From: Allomeiothermus silvanus DSM 9946
Lineage (GTDB): Bacteria; Deinococcota; Deinococci; Deinococcales; Thermaceae
Direction: 5' to 3'
NCBI RefSeq assembly: GCF_000092125.1
Contig: NC_014212.1
Location: 826,001 to 890,000 of the forward strand
DNA: 64,000 nt
Positions 16,802 through 26,566 of this stretch are shown here, in pieces; position 1 is the first letter of the stretch, and the number at the start of each line of letters is the position of its first letter. The position numbers and the translations under genes are program-made. The notes below the pieces were generated by a model. That model ran no database searches. It was not told where the DNA came from and was given only the letters and a program-made list of their open reading frames with translations.

Positions 16802-18277
16802 TTACTCTTCTGCGATTCCCGGGGCCACCATCTCTACCAGGGTGCGCACCCCAAACCCTGTTCCCCCCGCCGGGCCGAGGCTGTGGGGATTAGTAGTATA
16901 TGCCGGTCCAGCGATATCCAGGTGAACCAGGGGTTTCTCAGTGAACTCCGACAGGAAGAGCCCGGCCATGATGGCCCCGCCGTGCCGGGCCCCGCTCACA
17001 TTCTTGAGATCGGCGGTGGTGCTTTTGAGCAACTCACGATAATCCTCCTCCAACGGCAGCGGCCAGACCTGTTCCCCGGCCCGAAGGGCGGCCTCCTGCA
17101 CCTCCTTACCTAACCGATCGTCGGTAGCGAATAGCCCGGCTATCCCCTGTCCCAAGGCCACCACGCAGGCCCCGGTAAGGGTGGAGAGTTCCACGATGGC
17201 CTCTGCGCCTTCCCGGTCGGCATAGGTGAGGGCATCGGCCAGGGTGAGTCGGCCTTCGGCGTCGGTGTTCATCACCTCAATGGTTTTGCCGGAAAGGCTT
17301 TTGAGCACGTCACTAACGCGGTAAGCGCTACCCGAGACCATGTTCTCGGCAGCAGCGATATAAGCCCGTACCTCGGCGTTGGGCCCGATCCGGGCGATGG
17401 CCCGCATGGCTCCCATCACCGCCGCAGCGCCAGCCATATCGGATTTCATGGTGGTCATGCTTTCGCTGGGTTTGAGCGAGTAGCCGCCAGTGTCGAAGGT
17501 GAGTCCCTTGCCCACATAGGCCAGCACCCGGGAAGGTTTGCCGCGGGGCTTGTAGGTGATCTGAATAAAGCGGGGCGGGTTGGCCGAACCCTGGGCCACC
17601 CCGTAAAAAGCTCCCATCCCCTCTTGCTGGATCTGTCGTTCGTCCCAGACCATAACCTGCAACCCGGTCTCACGGCCCAATTCGCGGGCCCGCTCGGCCA
17701 GCTCGGCTGGGGTCAGCACGTTGGGCGGCTCGTTCACCAGGTCGCGGGCGTAGTTAACCGCCTCAGCCACGATCTCGGCGCGATCTACAGCCGGTCCGCT
17801 CGAGCGGGCTAGCCACAGGCGCAACCTTTTGACTTCGGGGTCGGATTTATATTTTTTGAACTCATAAGCGCCCAGAATGGCCCCTTCAGCCAGGGCGTAG
17901 CTGGCCTCCTTTTTGCCGAACTTCTCAGCCAAGAAGGTCTCGGTGACGGCTTCCTTGAAGCCTAGTTTAGTGATGGCTGCCACCAGCTTGGCCCCGGCTT
18001 TGCGTACGGTCTCCAGGCTCACCCCGCGTTTTTTGGCCCCCAGCCCAAAAAGCATTACGAACTCCGGCTCGTTTCCTCCGGAGGCCGACACTGGCAACAG
18101 CAAGGTTTCGCCAAAATCCCCGCGAAACTTGAGTTCCTCCATCATCTGGGTGATCTGCTCCCTTGTTGCCAGACGCTGACCCCCCTCGGTAAGTTCGCCA
18201 CCCCACACGCCAACTACCCGTAAGCGGGTGGGGATCTCTTCGACATACCTCCGCGCAGATTTCAAACGGATTTCCAT
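16802..18277 (-). CDS. pepA: Leucyl aminopeptidase (M17)
   Basis: A cytosolic dizinc aminopeptidase that removes N-terminal residues from peptides; 491 residues from the chosen start. The C-terminal catalytic domain holds VGKGLTFDTGGYSLKP (metal-binding Lys and Asp), MKSDMAGAAAVMG, the family signature NTDAEGRLTLADAL, and HLDIAGPAY near the end. The start is the ATG at 18277: TATAGT (18287-18292 on the minus strand) ends 9 nt before it, and the upstream extension MFQDAMPNICDF... does not resemble the family. The downstream secreted-protein gene is only 22 nt away. Confidence 0.92.
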   Translation of the reverse strand: MEIRLKSARRYVEEIPTRLRVVGVWGGELTEGGQRLATREQITQMMEELKFRGDFGETLLLPVSASGGNEPEFVMLFGLGAKKRGVSLETVRKAGAKLVAAITKLGFKEAVTETFLAEKFGKKEASYALAEGAILGAYEFKKYKSDPEVKRLRLWLARSSGPAVDRAEIVAEAVNYARDLVNEPPNVLTPAELAERARELGRETGLQVMVWDERQIQQEGMGAFYGVAQGSANPPRFIQITYKPRGKPSRVLAYVGKGLTFDTGGYSLKPSESMTTMKSDMAGAAAVMGAMRAIARIGPNAEVRAYIAAAENMVSGSAYRVSDVLKSLSGKTIEVMNTDAEGRLTLADALTYADREGAEAIVELSTLTGACVVALGQGIAGLFATDDRLGKEVQEAALRAGEQVWPLPLEEDYRELLKSTTADLKNVSGARHGGAIMAGLFLSEFTEKPLVHLDIAGPAYTTNPHSLGPAGGTGFGVRTLVEMVAPGIAEE

Positions 18278-18466
18278 ACGGCTGCGACTATACCATGGGC
18301 CAAACTGAAAAAACCATGGACGTTTGCTGAGAAGAGCGAGAAAATCGCATATATTTGGCATTGCATCCTGAAACAAGGAAGCACGCCGGTCGCAGAGGTA
18401 GGTCGTACTCCTCGAGCAGCGCTCGTTTTAGGGGTCGCTGCACAAAACTCATCCCGCCGTGGCAGA

Positions 18467-19354
18467 ATGGTCGGGATGAAAACGCTTGGTGGTTCGGCGG
18501 CCCTCGAGGGCGTCATGATGAAATCCCCGGAAGCCTGGGCCTTGGCGGTGCGGCTTCCGGACGGCCAAATCCACGTGGAGCGCCACGAGGAACTGGGAAT
18601 CGCGCAAAGGTACAAGTGGGCTCGCTGGCCTTTTTTGCGGGGGATCGTGGCCCTCTTCGACTCCTTGCAAGTTTCTTACCGGGCCCTCTCGCGCAGCGCC
18701 GAGCTGGCCGGGGAGGAAGAGGAGCAACTCTCGCGGGGGGCACTCTATACCACCATGGCCGTCTCGCTGGCGGTGAGCATCGCGGTCTTTATTGTGCTGC
18801 CGGGTTTTTTGTCGGGCTTGGTGATCAACGCGGCACAGCATCCGGTGGTTTACAACCTGGTAGCCGGTCTGATCAAAGCCGTGATCCTGATCGGTTATCT
18901 GCTTTTTATCGGTCGGATCCCGGACATCCAGCGCTACTTCATGTACCACGGGGCTGAGCACAAGGCCATCGCCGCTTACGAGCAGGGGCTGGAACTCACC
19001 GTGGCCAACGTGCGGGCCCAGCCCGCCTATCACCCCCGCTGCGGCACCACTTTTATCGCTTTCGTGATCCTGGCCAGCGTGGTGGTGTATAGCTTTATCC
19101 CCAACCCCGACAGCCTGGCCTGGCGGCTTTTGGGCCGGGTGGTACTCCTGCCGGTGGTGGCGGGATTGGCCTTCGAGCTTTTGCGCTGGTCGGCCACCCA
19201 CTCCGACCCCATTTCCAAATTGCTCCGGGCCATCGGCTTCCGCTTCCAGATGCTCACCGTCAAGGAGCCCACCGACGACATGATCGAGGTCTCGATCGCC
19301 AGCACCCAGGCAGCCATCGGGGAGGGGAAGCCCGAAGCGGTGCCGGTGGCGTGA
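18467..19354 (+). CDS. DUF1385 (YqhQ-like) membrane protein
   Basis: A 295-residue integral membrane protein. It starts GGSAALEGVMMKSPEAWALAV, a family hallmark, followed by WPFLRGIVALFDSL. About four membrane helices lie between residues 95 and 240. The conserved polar signature is MYHGAEHKAIAAYE, followed by HPRCGTTF. These His/Glu/Cys residues suggest a metal-dependent enzyme, but no reaction is established for the family. Start may be ATG 18467 or 18476. The preceding 18278-18466 contains only the pepA promoter and no gene I can support. Confidence 0.83.
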   Translation: MVGMKTLGGSAALEGVMMKSPEAWALAVRLPDGQIHVERHEELGIAQRYKWARWPFLRGIVALFDSLQVSYRALSRSAELAGEEEEQLSRGALYTTMAVSLAVSIAVFIVLPGFLSGLVINAAQHPVVYNLVAGLIKAVILIGYLLFIGRIPDIQRYFMYHGAEHKAIAAYEQGLELTVANVRAQPAYHPRCGTTFIAFVILASVVVYSFIPNPDSLAWRLLGRVVLLPVVAGLAFELLRWSATHSDPISKLLRAIGFRFQMLTVKEPTDDMIEVSIASTQAAIGEGKPEAVPVA

Positions 19355-19358
19355 GGTG

Positions 19359-19490
19359 GCCGATAGCCGGGCGGGGGTCGTACGTTCTACGCCGTATGCG
19401 AGACGCAAGACGCTTGGCCCTGGACAAACCATGAGCCACACGCCACAAGCTATACGCCTTTCGCTTTTGGCTATCGACGTACGGGAAGTG
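19359..19490. repeat. Intergenic repeat element with inverted CGATAGCC/GGCTATCG ends
   Basis: CGATAGCC near 19359 and GGCTATCG near 19479 are inverted copies, each near a CGTACG palindrome. The left half holds CGTACGTTCTACG (19379-19391), close to the 13-mer CGTACGTCCTACG found in two other intergenic regions of the window (24609 and 30162). It looks like a non-coding dispersed repeat between the DUF1385 gene and mnmA. Confidence 0.5.
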
Positions 19491-19529
19491 TGCTCCACTT
19501 CCTAAAGCCATCGGGTACACTTAATGCTT

Positions 19530-20639
19530 GTGAGCAAGGGGCGTGTGCTCGTAGCCATGTCCGGCGGGGTGGACTCGTCGGTGTCGGCGGCTTTGCTGAA
19601 AGCGCAGGGCTACGAGGTGATCGGGGCCATGATGCGCTTTTGGCCCGACAACAAGAAGGACGACTGCTTCGAGACCTGCTGCTCGCCGGACGCCGCTTAC
19701 GAGGCCAGGCGGGTCGCGGACATCGTGGGCGTGCCCTTTTACCTGCTCGACTACCGCGAGGAGTTCCAGGAGAAGATCATCGACCCCTTTATCGCCGGGT
19801 ATGCGGCAGGGGAGACCCCCAACCCCTGTGTGAACTGCAACACCCGGGTCAAGTTCGACTCCCTGCTCAAAAAGGCCCGCATGCTGGGCTGCGATTTTGT
19901 GGCGACCGGGCATTACGTGATCCGCGAGGGGAACGCCCTGTTCCGCGGCGACCCCAAGAAGGATCAAACCTACTTCCTCTGGGGCACACCCAAAGAGGCC
20001 ATCCCGCACATGATGTTCCCGGTGGGGCACCTGGAGAAGCCCCAGGTGCGGGCCATCGCCGAACAGTATGGCTTGCCCACCGCCAAGAAGCCCGAGAGCC
20101 AGAACATCTGCTTCGTGCAGGGAGACTTGAAGGAGTTCCTGAGCAACCACCTCACCGCCAGGCCGGGGCCCTTAGTAGACCTCGAGACCGGCGAGGTGAT
20201 CGGCGAGCACGCTGGGGCGCAGTTCTACACGGTGGGCCAGAAGAAGGGGCTAGGGCTTTTCAAGACCCACCTCGAGCGCTACGTGGTGCGGGTCAACCCT
20301 GCCACCAACGAGGTGATCGTGGGGCCACGGGAGGCGTGCTTGTGGAGCGGTCTCGAGGCGAGAGAGGTGAACCTGCTGGTCGAGCCGGAGGAACTGCCCG
20401 AGACCCTCGAGGTGCAGGTGCGCTACCGCACCAAGCCCGTGCTAGGGAAGGTCGAGCGCCTTGGGGATGGAGGCATGACCGTTCGACTCGCCGAACCGCA
20501 GTTCGCCGTGACCCCCGGCCAGAGCATGGTGCTCTACCAAGGGGATCGCCTGCTGGGGGGCGGGTTCATCCAGAGGCCGCTGTATAACGGGCTCGAGACA
20601 GGGTTCCGCGGGACGCCCCGTACCTTGGTTACCGGGTAA
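19530..20639 (+). CDS. mnmA: tRNA-specific 2-thiouridylase MnmA
   Basis: The enzyme activates U34 of Lys, Glu and Gln tRNAs with ATP and inserts sulfur to make 2-thiouridine. The PP-loop is VAMSGGVDSSVSA. The catalytic Cys pair lies in NPCVNCNTRVKFD and SQNICFVQGDLKEFL; the tRNA/ATP site ATGHYV and the beta-barrel C-terminus are present. Length of 369 residues is normal. I prefer the GTG at 19530: TACACT (19516-19521) ends 8 nt before it, while the ATG at 19524 is only 2 nt from the -10 box. This tRNA modification suits a thermophile. Confidence 0.94.
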   Translation: MSKGRVLVAMSGGVDSSVSAALLKAQGYEVIGAMMRFWPDNKKDDCFETCCSPDAAYEARRVADIVGVPFYLLDYREEFQEKIIDPFIAGYAAGETPNPCVNCNTRVKFDSLLKKARMLGCDFVATGHYVIREGNALFRGDPKKDQTYFLWGTPKEAIPHMMFPVGHLEKPQVRAIAEQYGLPTAKKPESQNICFVQGDLKEFLSNHLTARPGPLVDLETGEVIGEHAGAQFYTVGQKKGLGLFKTHLERYVVRVNPATNEVIVGPREACLWSGLEAREVNLLVEPEELPETLEVQVRYRTKPVLGKVERLGDGGMTVRLAEPQFAVTPGQSMVLYQGDRLLGGGFIQRPLYNGLETGFRGTPRTLVTG

Positions 20640-20730
20640 CCAGACCGGAAGAGCTCGAGCCCAAAGTTCGTGCGTAGCACCGGCCTAGGTACTTCCCAAA
20701 CCGTGCGCATATCTGCCGTATGCTGGAGGC

Positions 20731-21366
20731 ATGGCCGTACAACAAGCCATCGCCTGTGTCGACCTCGAGAACTGGCTGAGCGAGGCCTTGCAGCAGCGCA
20801 CTCGTAGTTTCCAAGACGAACTGGGGACCACATACGCTTACCTCGAGGGGGCCTACGGTGGAGAAACTCTCCTGCTGTGGCTGCCCCGAGGTACCTTGGG
20901 TGAGGTTGTATCGGCTTTGTTGCCCCACTCCTTCAAGGGCCGGATGGTGCTGGCCATAGACGCTTCGCCCGGCCACGCGGTTCCCTTTGCGCGGGCCTTA
21001 TATTGGGTGGCTCCCCGACGGGTGCTGTTGGTGCAGCCGGGGCATTCCGGCGTGGGCTTTCGTACCCCCGGCCAGAAGGAGATCGCCGAGGGGGAGTGGG
21101 TGCCCTGGTCGGACGAACGCTCGGCCCGCACCCTGCGGGTGATGGCCCCTACCGGGGTGGAATACCTTGAGACCCGCTGCTACCCCCCGTGTGAAGCCGA
21201 ACCCCCCCATCCAGACCTCCCAGAGATTCCCGGGCCGCACCTCCTCGGGTTTGGCTGGGAGCGGGGGATACCCACGTATGGGCTTGGTCTGGTAGGCTTA
21301 TCAGAGAGCTTAGGCGCCCTCCTGAGCAACTGGAGGCTCCTTAAGGAGAGTGGATGGAAAGTCTAA
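20731..21366 (+). CDS. Conserved hypothetical protein, 211 aa (RecA-like or ADP-binding fold possible)
   Basis: A soluble protein of alternating beta and alpha segments: YGGETLLLWLPRGTLGEVV, GRMVLAIDASPGHAVPFARAL, APRRVLLVQPGHSGV. It has no Walker A motif. The order and spacing resemble the core of ImuA/RecA-like proteins in Thermaceae, but this is weak. TATGCT ends 6 nt before the ATG, so the transcript is leaderless. It overlaps the next gene by 13 nt and is probably translated together with it. I do not assign a function. Confidence 0.6.
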   Translation: MAVQQAIACVDLENWLSEALQQRTRSFQDELGTTYAYLEGAYGGETLLLWLPRGTLGEVVSALLPHSFKGRMVLAIDASPGHAVPFARALYWVAPRRVLLVQPGHSGVGFRTPGQKEIAEGEWVPWSDERSARTLRVMAPTGVEYLETRCYPPCEAEPPHPDLPEIPGPHLLGFGWERGIPTYGLGLVGLSESLGALLSNWRLLKESGWKV

Positions 21367-21590
21367 CCAACACCCAAGGCTACTTGCTGGCGGCCCTCTT
21401 CACCATTGGCGCAGTGCTGGTGACCACCCTGATCTACCTGGCCATCAACCCCCGCAGCGTGGCGACCAAGAGTGAATCCGCCGATCTGCGCTACATCGGT
21501 TTTGCCCTACTCCTGATTATCCTCTCAGCGGGAACCATTGCCTCGCTTTTATATCTGGGCAAGCTGGGGCTCGAGATGCCAAAGCTCTAA
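21354..21590 (+). CDS. Small two-helix membrane protein
   Basis: A 78-residue protein with two clear membrane helices (YLLAALFTIGAVLVTTLIYLA and IGFALLLIILSAGTIASLLYL) joined by a polar loop with NPRSVATKSESADLR. GGAGAG lies upstream of the ATG inside the previous gene. The overlap with that gene suggests coupling. Family unknown; a similar layout occurs in small subunits of membrane complexes, but nothing specific can be claimed. Confidence 0.65.
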   Translation: MESLTNTQGYLLAALFTIGAVLVTTLIYLAINPRSVATKSESADLRYIGFALLLIILSAGTIASLLYLGKLGLEMPKL

Positions 21591-22021
21591 GCCGATTTCT
21601 CGCCGCTCGGGGGTTCGTCGGCTGTTTCTTTCTCCAGGTACTGAAGATCGGCCTCGAGCTGGCGCCGGGTGTACTCCAGCACCGGCTCCCACTCGCGCGG
21701 CCAGCGGCTGGTGAGAAACTCCAGGCAGGGTAGGGCCTCTTTGCGGATCAGCGCGGCCTCTTGGTTGCGGCGGCGTTTTCCCCCTTTGGCAGCGCTCTGG
21801 GCTAGAGCCTCGAGCCGGCGCACCCAGCAGGTACGGGCCACCCCTCCGGTGGCTTCGCACAAAAGCCCGGGGGCTCCGGGGCAGCGTTGGAGGACCTCGG
21901 CCTCTGCCCCAGCGAGTTTGGGATGACCGATCAGGGCAGGCCCCAGCGGCCCGGCAAATAAAGCGGCGAGCCGCCGGTAGCGCCGGTTACGGGAGCGGCG
22001 GATCCAAGCCTCGCCTAGCAT
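21587..22021 (-). CDS. Conserved hypothetical basic protein, 144 aa
   Basis: A basic N-terminus (MLGEAWIRRSRNRRYRRLAALF) and a helical remainder with three Cys residues (LQRCPGAPGLLCEA, RTCWVRRLEAL), then an acidic tail ending PPSGEKSA. TAGGCT ends 6 nt before the ATG, giving a leaderless start. It converges on the preceding gene with a 4-nt overlap. I recognise no domain; the Cys spacing does not match a known zinc ribbon. Confidence 0.55.
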   Translation of the reverse strand: MLGEAWIRRSRNRRYRRLAALFAGPLGPALIGHPKLAGAEAEVLQRCPGAPGLLCEATGGVARTCWVRRLEALAQSAAKGGKRRRNQEAALIRKEALPCLEFLTSRWPREWEPVLEYTRRQLEADLQYLEKETADEPPSGEKSA

Positions 22022-22115
22022 ATCCGTAGCCTAGCTCGAGCGAGGGGGTATAAACGTCCTAGGAAGCTCCCTTGGGTCACGCTGCGGTCAGGTCGAATTG
22101 GATTAGACTCCTGTT

Positions 22116-23135
22116 ATGGGTTTGGAGCTATTGCACCGGGCTTTGGGGGCTGAGTTCCGCCAGACCGAAGGGGGAGAGATCCCTTGGGGTTACGGGGAGC
22201 TAAAAGCAGAAGTGGCTGCTTTTTATCAGGGGGCAGCATTACTTGACTTCCCCGAAACAGGTCTGCTGCAAGTCGGCGGCATGGACTGCCGTGATTTTAT
22301 CCATAACCAGTGCACCTCGGACGTGCGGGGTCTGCCGCAAGGGGGTTTTCTTAAGACCCTTTTTCTCAATAGCCGGGGCCAGATCGAATTCCTGGGCTCG
22401 GTGTACCAGCGGGGCCAAACCCTCTGGATTGCGGCAGCCCGGACCCAAGCCCTGCTCGAGCGCTTCAACCGCTACATCGTTTTCGATCAGGTCGAGTTAT
22501 CCGATCTCTCTCAAGCCTACACCCAGTTGCGTTTGCAGGGGCCAGCCGCGCTCGAGGTGGGAGGGCAACTAGGCCAGCCCCCGGCCAAGTGGAGCTTGGT
22601 GGAGCATCACCAGGTGGTGCTGGCCCGCGACGAATGGGGCTTGGACATCCTGGTCCCCCGTGACCTAGCGGAAGAGGTGTTCAACCAGCTTTTGCAGGCC
22701 GGGGCGACCCCGGCAGGCCGCGAGGCTTACCGGGTCTGGCGGGTCGAACAGGGGGTGGCCGATCTCGAGGATGCCTTGGGTGAACTCCCGCAGGAGGTGG
22801 GGCTCGAGGCAAGGGTCAGCTACAAAAAGGGTTGCTACTTGGGTCAGGAGATTATGGCCCGGCTCGAGGCCCGGGGCAACACCCGCTACCAACTGATGGG
22901 GTTGCTGGGTCAACAGCCGCTGCCCCCCGAAGCTGAGGTCTGGCGGGAGGGTAAGAAGGTGGGCCGGGTCACCACGGCGACGGATTCCCCCCGGCTGGGT
23001 CCGGTGGCGCTGGCCCTACTGCGCAAGGGACTCGTCCCGGGAGATCAGGTCGAGGTGGGAGCGGCCAGCCCGCGGTTGCTGCGAAACCCCATCTCCGCCA
23101 CCGTCTCGGCCTTGCCCCTATTGGCGCCGGTATAG
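22116..23135 (+). CDS. ygfZ: YgfZ/GcvT-like folate-binding protein
   Basis: A 339-residue homologue of glycine-cleavage T protein without that activity. YgfZ proteins bind tetrahydrofolate and help iron-sulfur cluster enzymes such as MiaB. The YgfZ signature KGCYLGQEIMARLEARG, with the conserved Cys, is at about residues 240-256. FIHNQCTSDVRGL and NSRGQIEFLG in the N-terminal half match the folate-binding fold. TAGACT ends 6 nt before the ATG (leaderless). The gene stands alone, followed by 269 bp (23136-23404) in which I see no gene or clear element. Confidence 0.85.
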   Translation: MGLELLHRALGAEFRQTEGGEIPWGYGELKAEVAAFYQGAALLDFPETGLLQVGGMDCRDFIHNQCTSDVRGLPQGGFLKTLFLNSRGQIEFLGSVYQRGQTLWIAAARTQALLERFNRYIVFDQVELSDLSQAYTQLRLQGPAALEVGGQLGQPPAKWSLVEHHQVVLARDEWGLDILVPRDLAEEVFNQLLQAGATPAGREAYRVWRVEQGVADLEDALGELPQEVGLEARVSYKKGCYLGQEIMARLEARGNTRYQLMGLLGQQPLPPEAEVWREGKKVGRVTTATDSPRLGPVALALLRKGLVPGDQVEVGAASPRLLRNPISATVSALPLLAPV

Positions 23136-23404
23136 GATGTGATGCCCGGACGTCGGCAAAAGGGTTGGGGAGGGGTGCCGCTTTACCGCGCGAGACCTCG
23201 CCTTTTTCGTTTCGCGGGGGGTACGGTTACAGGTTGGCGGGTCGCTGGGCTCCTTCTGCTTTCAAAAAGCGCGGGAAAAGTTGCCATCCTGACGAGCTGT
23301 TCCCGCGGGTGCCTGAGTGCGATTGGGCTTTGGGTGGGTGAAGGTTGGGGCGGGCTGCGAGGGTTGGCAAGAGTTAAGGTTTATGCTATCTTGGTGAGGT
23401 AATT

Positions 23405-24604
23405 ATGTTTTTAGCAGAAATTATCGGCGTGGGCAGTGAACTTATCTATGGGGATACCCTGGATACCAACACCTCGGATATCGCGGTGAGCCTGCTTCCA
23501 TACGCGCTCGAGGTCAAGCGTACCCTGCGTGTGGCCGATGATATACCCGAACTTGTGACCAATATCCGCGAGGCCTGGGGCCGCTCCCGGTTGGTGGTGC
23601 TCTCGGGTGGGCTAGGCCCTACCGCCGACGACGTGACCCGCGAAGCTATTGCTGAGGCGCTGGGAGAACCGCTCGAGCTGGATCAAACCGTTCTTGACGC
23701 TATCGAGGCTTTTTTCAAAAGCCGGGGTCGGGTCATGGCCGAGGTAAACCGCAAACAGGCCATGAAGATTCCGTCGGCCGCTTGGCTCGCCAACCCACGC
23801 GGAACCGCCCCCGGCTGGTGGGTACATAAAGACGGCAAGGATCTGGTGGCCCTCCCCGGCCCGCCCGCCGAGTGGAAGCCGATGTGGCAGGAGTTGCTGC
23901 CCAAGCTTGCGCTTCCCCCGGCCTACTACTACCAGAAAACCTTCAAGACCTTCGGCATCGGCGAATCCGACATCGCCCAGGCCATAGGCGAATTGTTCAA
24001 ACGGGAAAAGGGACTCGAGGTGGGCAGCTACGCCAAACCTTCGGGGGTCGAGGTGGTGATCCGGGGCCACAACCCGGCGGCTCCCGCCCTGGCCGAGGCT
24101 ATCCGGAAGCGGCTCAAGAACGTCTGGGGCGAGGATGACGACACCTTACCCCAGGTGGTGCTGCGCAAGCTCGAGGCGAGGGGGGCCACCCTTGCCACCC
24201 TCGAGTCCCTCACCGGGGGGATGCTGGGGAGCCTCATCACCGAGGTTCCCGGGGCCAGCAAGGTCTACCTGGGCGGGATGGTGGCCTACTCGGCTTTGGC
24301 CAAGGCCCGCTTTGGCGTTCCTGAGGCGATCCTCGAGGCCTACGGCACCGTTTCCGAAGCGGCTGCCAGGGCTATGGCCGAGGCCGCGCGGGAAGTTTTG
24401 GGCTCGACTCATGCCCTCGCCACTACCGGCGTGGCCGGTCCGGATGCGCTCGAGGGCAAACCGGTCGGAACCGTTCACATTGGCCTGGCTGGCCCGGGTG
24501 AGACCAAGGTTTTTTCCTACCACCTGCCCGTGGTCTCCCGACAAACCCTACGCCAGCGCACCGCCTACGTAGCGCTGGGGCTCTTGGTAAGGGAGCTGGG
24601 ATGA
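23405..24604 (+). CDS. cinA: CinA (competence/damage-inducible protein; NMN amidase and ADP-ribose pyrophosphatase family)
   Basis: The N-terminal COG1058/MoCF-like domain (1-165) starts [19 protein letters not shown] and contains [20 protein letters not shown]. The C-terminal CinA/PncC domain (about 245-399) has [29 protein letters not shown] and [22 protein letters not shown]. In the family the first domain hydrolyses ADP-ribose and the second deamidates nicotinamide mononucleotide. TATGCT at 23382-23387 and GAGGT just before the ATG give the start. It heads cinA-thpR-recA, an order linked to DNA uptake and recombination. Confidence 0.93.
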   Translation: MFLAEIIGVGSELIYGDTLDTNTSDIAVSLLPYALEVKRTLRVADDIPELVTNIREAWGRSRLVVLSGGLGPTADDVTREAIAEALGEPLELDQTVLDAIEAFFKSRGRVMAEVNRKQAMKIPSAAWLANPRGTAPGWWVHKDGKDLVALPGPPAEWKPMWQELLPKLALPPAYYYQKTFKTFGIGESDIAQAIGELFKREKGLEVGSYAKPSGVEVVIRGHNPAAPALAEAIRKRLKNVWGEDDDTLPQVVLRKLEARGATLATLESLTGGMLGSLITEVPGASKVYLGGMVAYSALAKARFGVPEAILEAYGTVSEAAARAMAEAAREVLGSTHALATTGVAGPDALEGKPVGTVHIGLAGPGETKVFSYHLPVVSRQTLRQRTAYVALGLLVRELG

Positions 24605-24608
24605 ATCT

Positions 24609-24705
24609 CGTACGTCCTACGTCTCAAGCGGATCGCAAGAAATGCTTTGGCGATTGCGCTACGAGACCATCTCCTGACGCACGACGTAAGGCGTATGACG
24701 TAGGG
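24609..24705. repeat. Dispersed CGTACGTCCTACG repeat, second site
   Basis: CGTACGTCCTACG (24609-24621) is identical to the copy at 30162. CCTACGTC (24615-24622) has its inverted counterpart GACGTAGG near 24697-24704, so the whole cinA-thpR spacer can fold on itself. Confidence 0.5.
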
Positions 24706-24716
24706 TGGGGGTTTGT

Positions 24717-25235
24717 ATGAGGCTTTTCTATGCTGTCTTTGTGCCGAAAAACCTGTGTGATATCCTAGCCCTGGCGCAGGAGAAGGTGCGATCCTACAGC
24801 GGCTGGAAGCCTACCCGGCCTGATCAGTTTCATGTGACGCTGATGTTTTTGGGCGAGGTTGACGAAACCCGGCTTCCCGAACTGAGACGAGTCGGCGAGG
24901 AAGCGGCGGCAGGGGTGGCACCCTTTACCGCCCGGGTGCGCGGCACTGGCTTCTTCCCCGAGCGGGGGTCGCCCCGGGTCTGGTTCGCTAAAGCCGAGGG
25001 CGCGGGCTTCGAGCCGCTGGCCGCTGGGCTGCGGATGGCTCTGCCGGAGTTTGCCGAGGCCCAAAGCTTCAAAGCGCACATCACCCTGGCCCGCCGCAAG
25101 GGGCCAGCCCCCCGTCCGGAATCGGTGGTCTTCGATCTGGCGTTCCGGGTTCAGGAAGCCAGCTTGGTCCACTCGGAGCTATCGTCATCGGGTTCTACAT
25201 ATCAGGTACTCGAGCAGTTTCCCCTGGCGGGCTAG
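24717..25235 (+). CDS. thpR: RNA 2',3'-cyclic phosphodiesterase (2'-5' RNA ligase family)
   Basis: A 172-residue 2H phosphoesterase. The two HxT/S motifs are HVTLMFLGE (about residue 40) and HITLARRKG (about 120), and they face each other in the active site. The start MRLFYAVFVPK is characteristic, so ATG 24717 is chosen over the GTG at 24705. Members hydrolyse 2',3'-cyclic phosphate ends of RNA and can join 2'-5' bonds in vitro. It sits between cinA and recA, 27 nt before recA. Confidence 0.92.
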   Translation: MRLFYAVFVPKNLCDILALAQEKVRSYSGWKPTRPDQFHVTLMFLGEVDETRLPELRRVGEEAAAGVAPFTARVRGTGFFPERGSPRVWFAKAEGAGFEPLAAGLRMALPEFAEAQSFKAHITLARRKGPAPRPESVVFDLAFRVQEASLVHSELSSSGSTYQVLEQFPLAG

Positions 25236-25262
25236 CCCGCAGCAAATCGAGGAGCGTGTAGC

Positions 25263-26312
25263 ATGGATAAAGAGAAGCAAAAAGCCTTGGAAGGAGCTTT
25301 GAAGTCCATCGAGAAGCAGTTTGGCAAGGGCGCGGTGATGCGGCTGGGCGAGTCGCCTCGCCAGCAGGTGGACGTGATCTCTACGGGGAGCCTGGGTCTG
25401 GATATGGCCCTGGGCATTGGTGGGATTCCCCGGGGGCGCATCATCGAGATCTACGGTCCGGAGTCGGGCGGCAAGACCACCCTCTCCCTCTCCATCGTAG
25501 CCGAGGCCCAGCGCAAAGGCGGAGTGGCAGCTTTTGTGGATGCCGAACACGCCCTTGACCCGATTTACGCCAAGAGCCTAGGGGTCAACATCGACGATCT
25601 TCTGGTCAGCCAGCCGGATACCGGCGAACAGGCCCTGGAGATCGTCGAACTCTTGACCCGCTCGGGAGCAATAGATGTCATCGTAGTGGACTCGGTGGCA
25701 GCTTTGGTGCCTCAGGCCGAGATTGAGGGGCAGATGGGCGACGCTTTCGTGGGCATCCAGGCCCGGCTGATGAGCCAGGCCCTGCGTAAGCTCACCGCGG
25801 CGCTATCCAAGAGCAACACGGCGTGCATCTTCATCAACCAAATCCGCGAGAAGGTAGGGGTGATGTACGGTAACCCCGAGACCACCCCGGGCGGGCGGGC
25901 CCTTAAGTTTTATGCCTCGGTACGCCTGGATGTGCGCAAGCAGGGCCAGCCGATCAAAGTCGGCAACGATGCCATAGGCAACCGGGTCAAGGTCAAGGTT
26001 ACCAAGAACAAGCTGGCCCCGCCTTTCCGCGAGCACGAGATCGAGCTGTACTTCGGCAAGGGCATTGACCCCATGGCGGATCTGGTAACGGTGGCGATTG
26101 CTACTGGAGTAATTGAGAAATCCGGCTCGTGGCTCTCCTATGGCGAGACCCGGCTAGGTCAGGGCAAGGAAAAAGCTGCCGACCTCCTCCGCACCGCGCC
26201 CCAGATGGCTCAGGAGATTCGTGAGAAAGTTTTGGCGCAAGCGGGTAAAATGCCCCTAGTGGTAGCGGGCGAAGAGGAATCGGAGCCCGAAGCTGCTGAA
26301 GCTGAAGCCTAA
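25263..26312 (+). CDS. recA: RecA recombinase
   Basis: A 349-residue ATP-dependent strand-exchange protein. Walker A is [11 protein letters not shown], Walker B is [12 protein letters not shown], loop L1 follows [10 protein letters not shown], and loop L2 contains [23 protein letters not shown]. The acidic C-terminal tail ([17 protein letters not shown]) is normal. GAGCGTGTAGC precedes the ATG, and the previous gene ends 27 nt before, so it is probably co-transcribed with thpR. No SOS-type operator is evident. Confidence 0.97.
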   Translation: MDKEKQKALEGALKSIEKQFGKGAVMRLGESPRQQVDVISTGSLGLDMALGIGGIPRGRIIEIYGPESGGKTTLSLSIVAEAQRKGGVAAFVDAEHALDPIYAKSLGVNIDDLLVSQPDTGEQALEIVELLTRSGAIDVIVVDSVAALVPQAEIEGQMGDAFVGIQARLMSQALRKLTAALSKSNTACIFINQIREKVGVMYGNPETTPGGRALKFYASVRLDVRKQGQPIKVGNDAIGNRVKVKVTKNKLAPPFREHEIELYFGKGIDPMADLVTVAIATGVIEKSGSWLSYGETRLGQGKEKAADLLRTAPQMAQEIREKVLAQAGKMPLVVAGEEESEPEAAEAEA

Positions 26313-26389
26313 CGGGTCTGAAAGCCCTGTTGGAGCGCCCCGAGTTGATGCGGAGGTTTGGTGTGAATCATCCGAACTTTGCTCTGTCT

Positions 26390-26413
26390 GGCTGCGAAAC
26401 TATCCCCGCAGCC
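26390..26413. repeat. Hairpin between recA and rny
   Basis: GGCTGCG (26390-26396) and CGCAGCC (26407-26413) pair across a 10-nt loop. It lies 78 bp after recA without a T run. The rest of 26313-26566 has no gene I can support. Confidence 0.35.
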
Positions 26414-26566
26414 AGGCGGGACGTCGCGAGTTTGGAAGCCCCTATGGGAGAAGTAGCCAACTATCCGGGAGTGCGGATGGACGCTAGCGGGTCCAGGAGA
26501 GATGAGATAGCTCGTTAGCGTCACAACGAATTCGACTCGGGGCCTCCTACGCTTAGGAGGCGCCTG

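Noticed and set aside
18355-18957. Long plus-strand reading frame (200 codons) overlapping the DUF1385 gene
   Set aside because: It is Arg/Gly-rich, matches no family, and lies in a different frame over a clear DUF1385 protein.
23139-23402. 87-codon frame between ygfZ and cinA
   Set aside because: Composition is untypical, there are no start signals, and the cinA promoter lies inside it.
26330-26518. 62-codon frame between recA and rny
   Set aside because: TTG start, no ribosome site or promoter and no recognisable family; the spacer is better described as non-coding with one hairpin.
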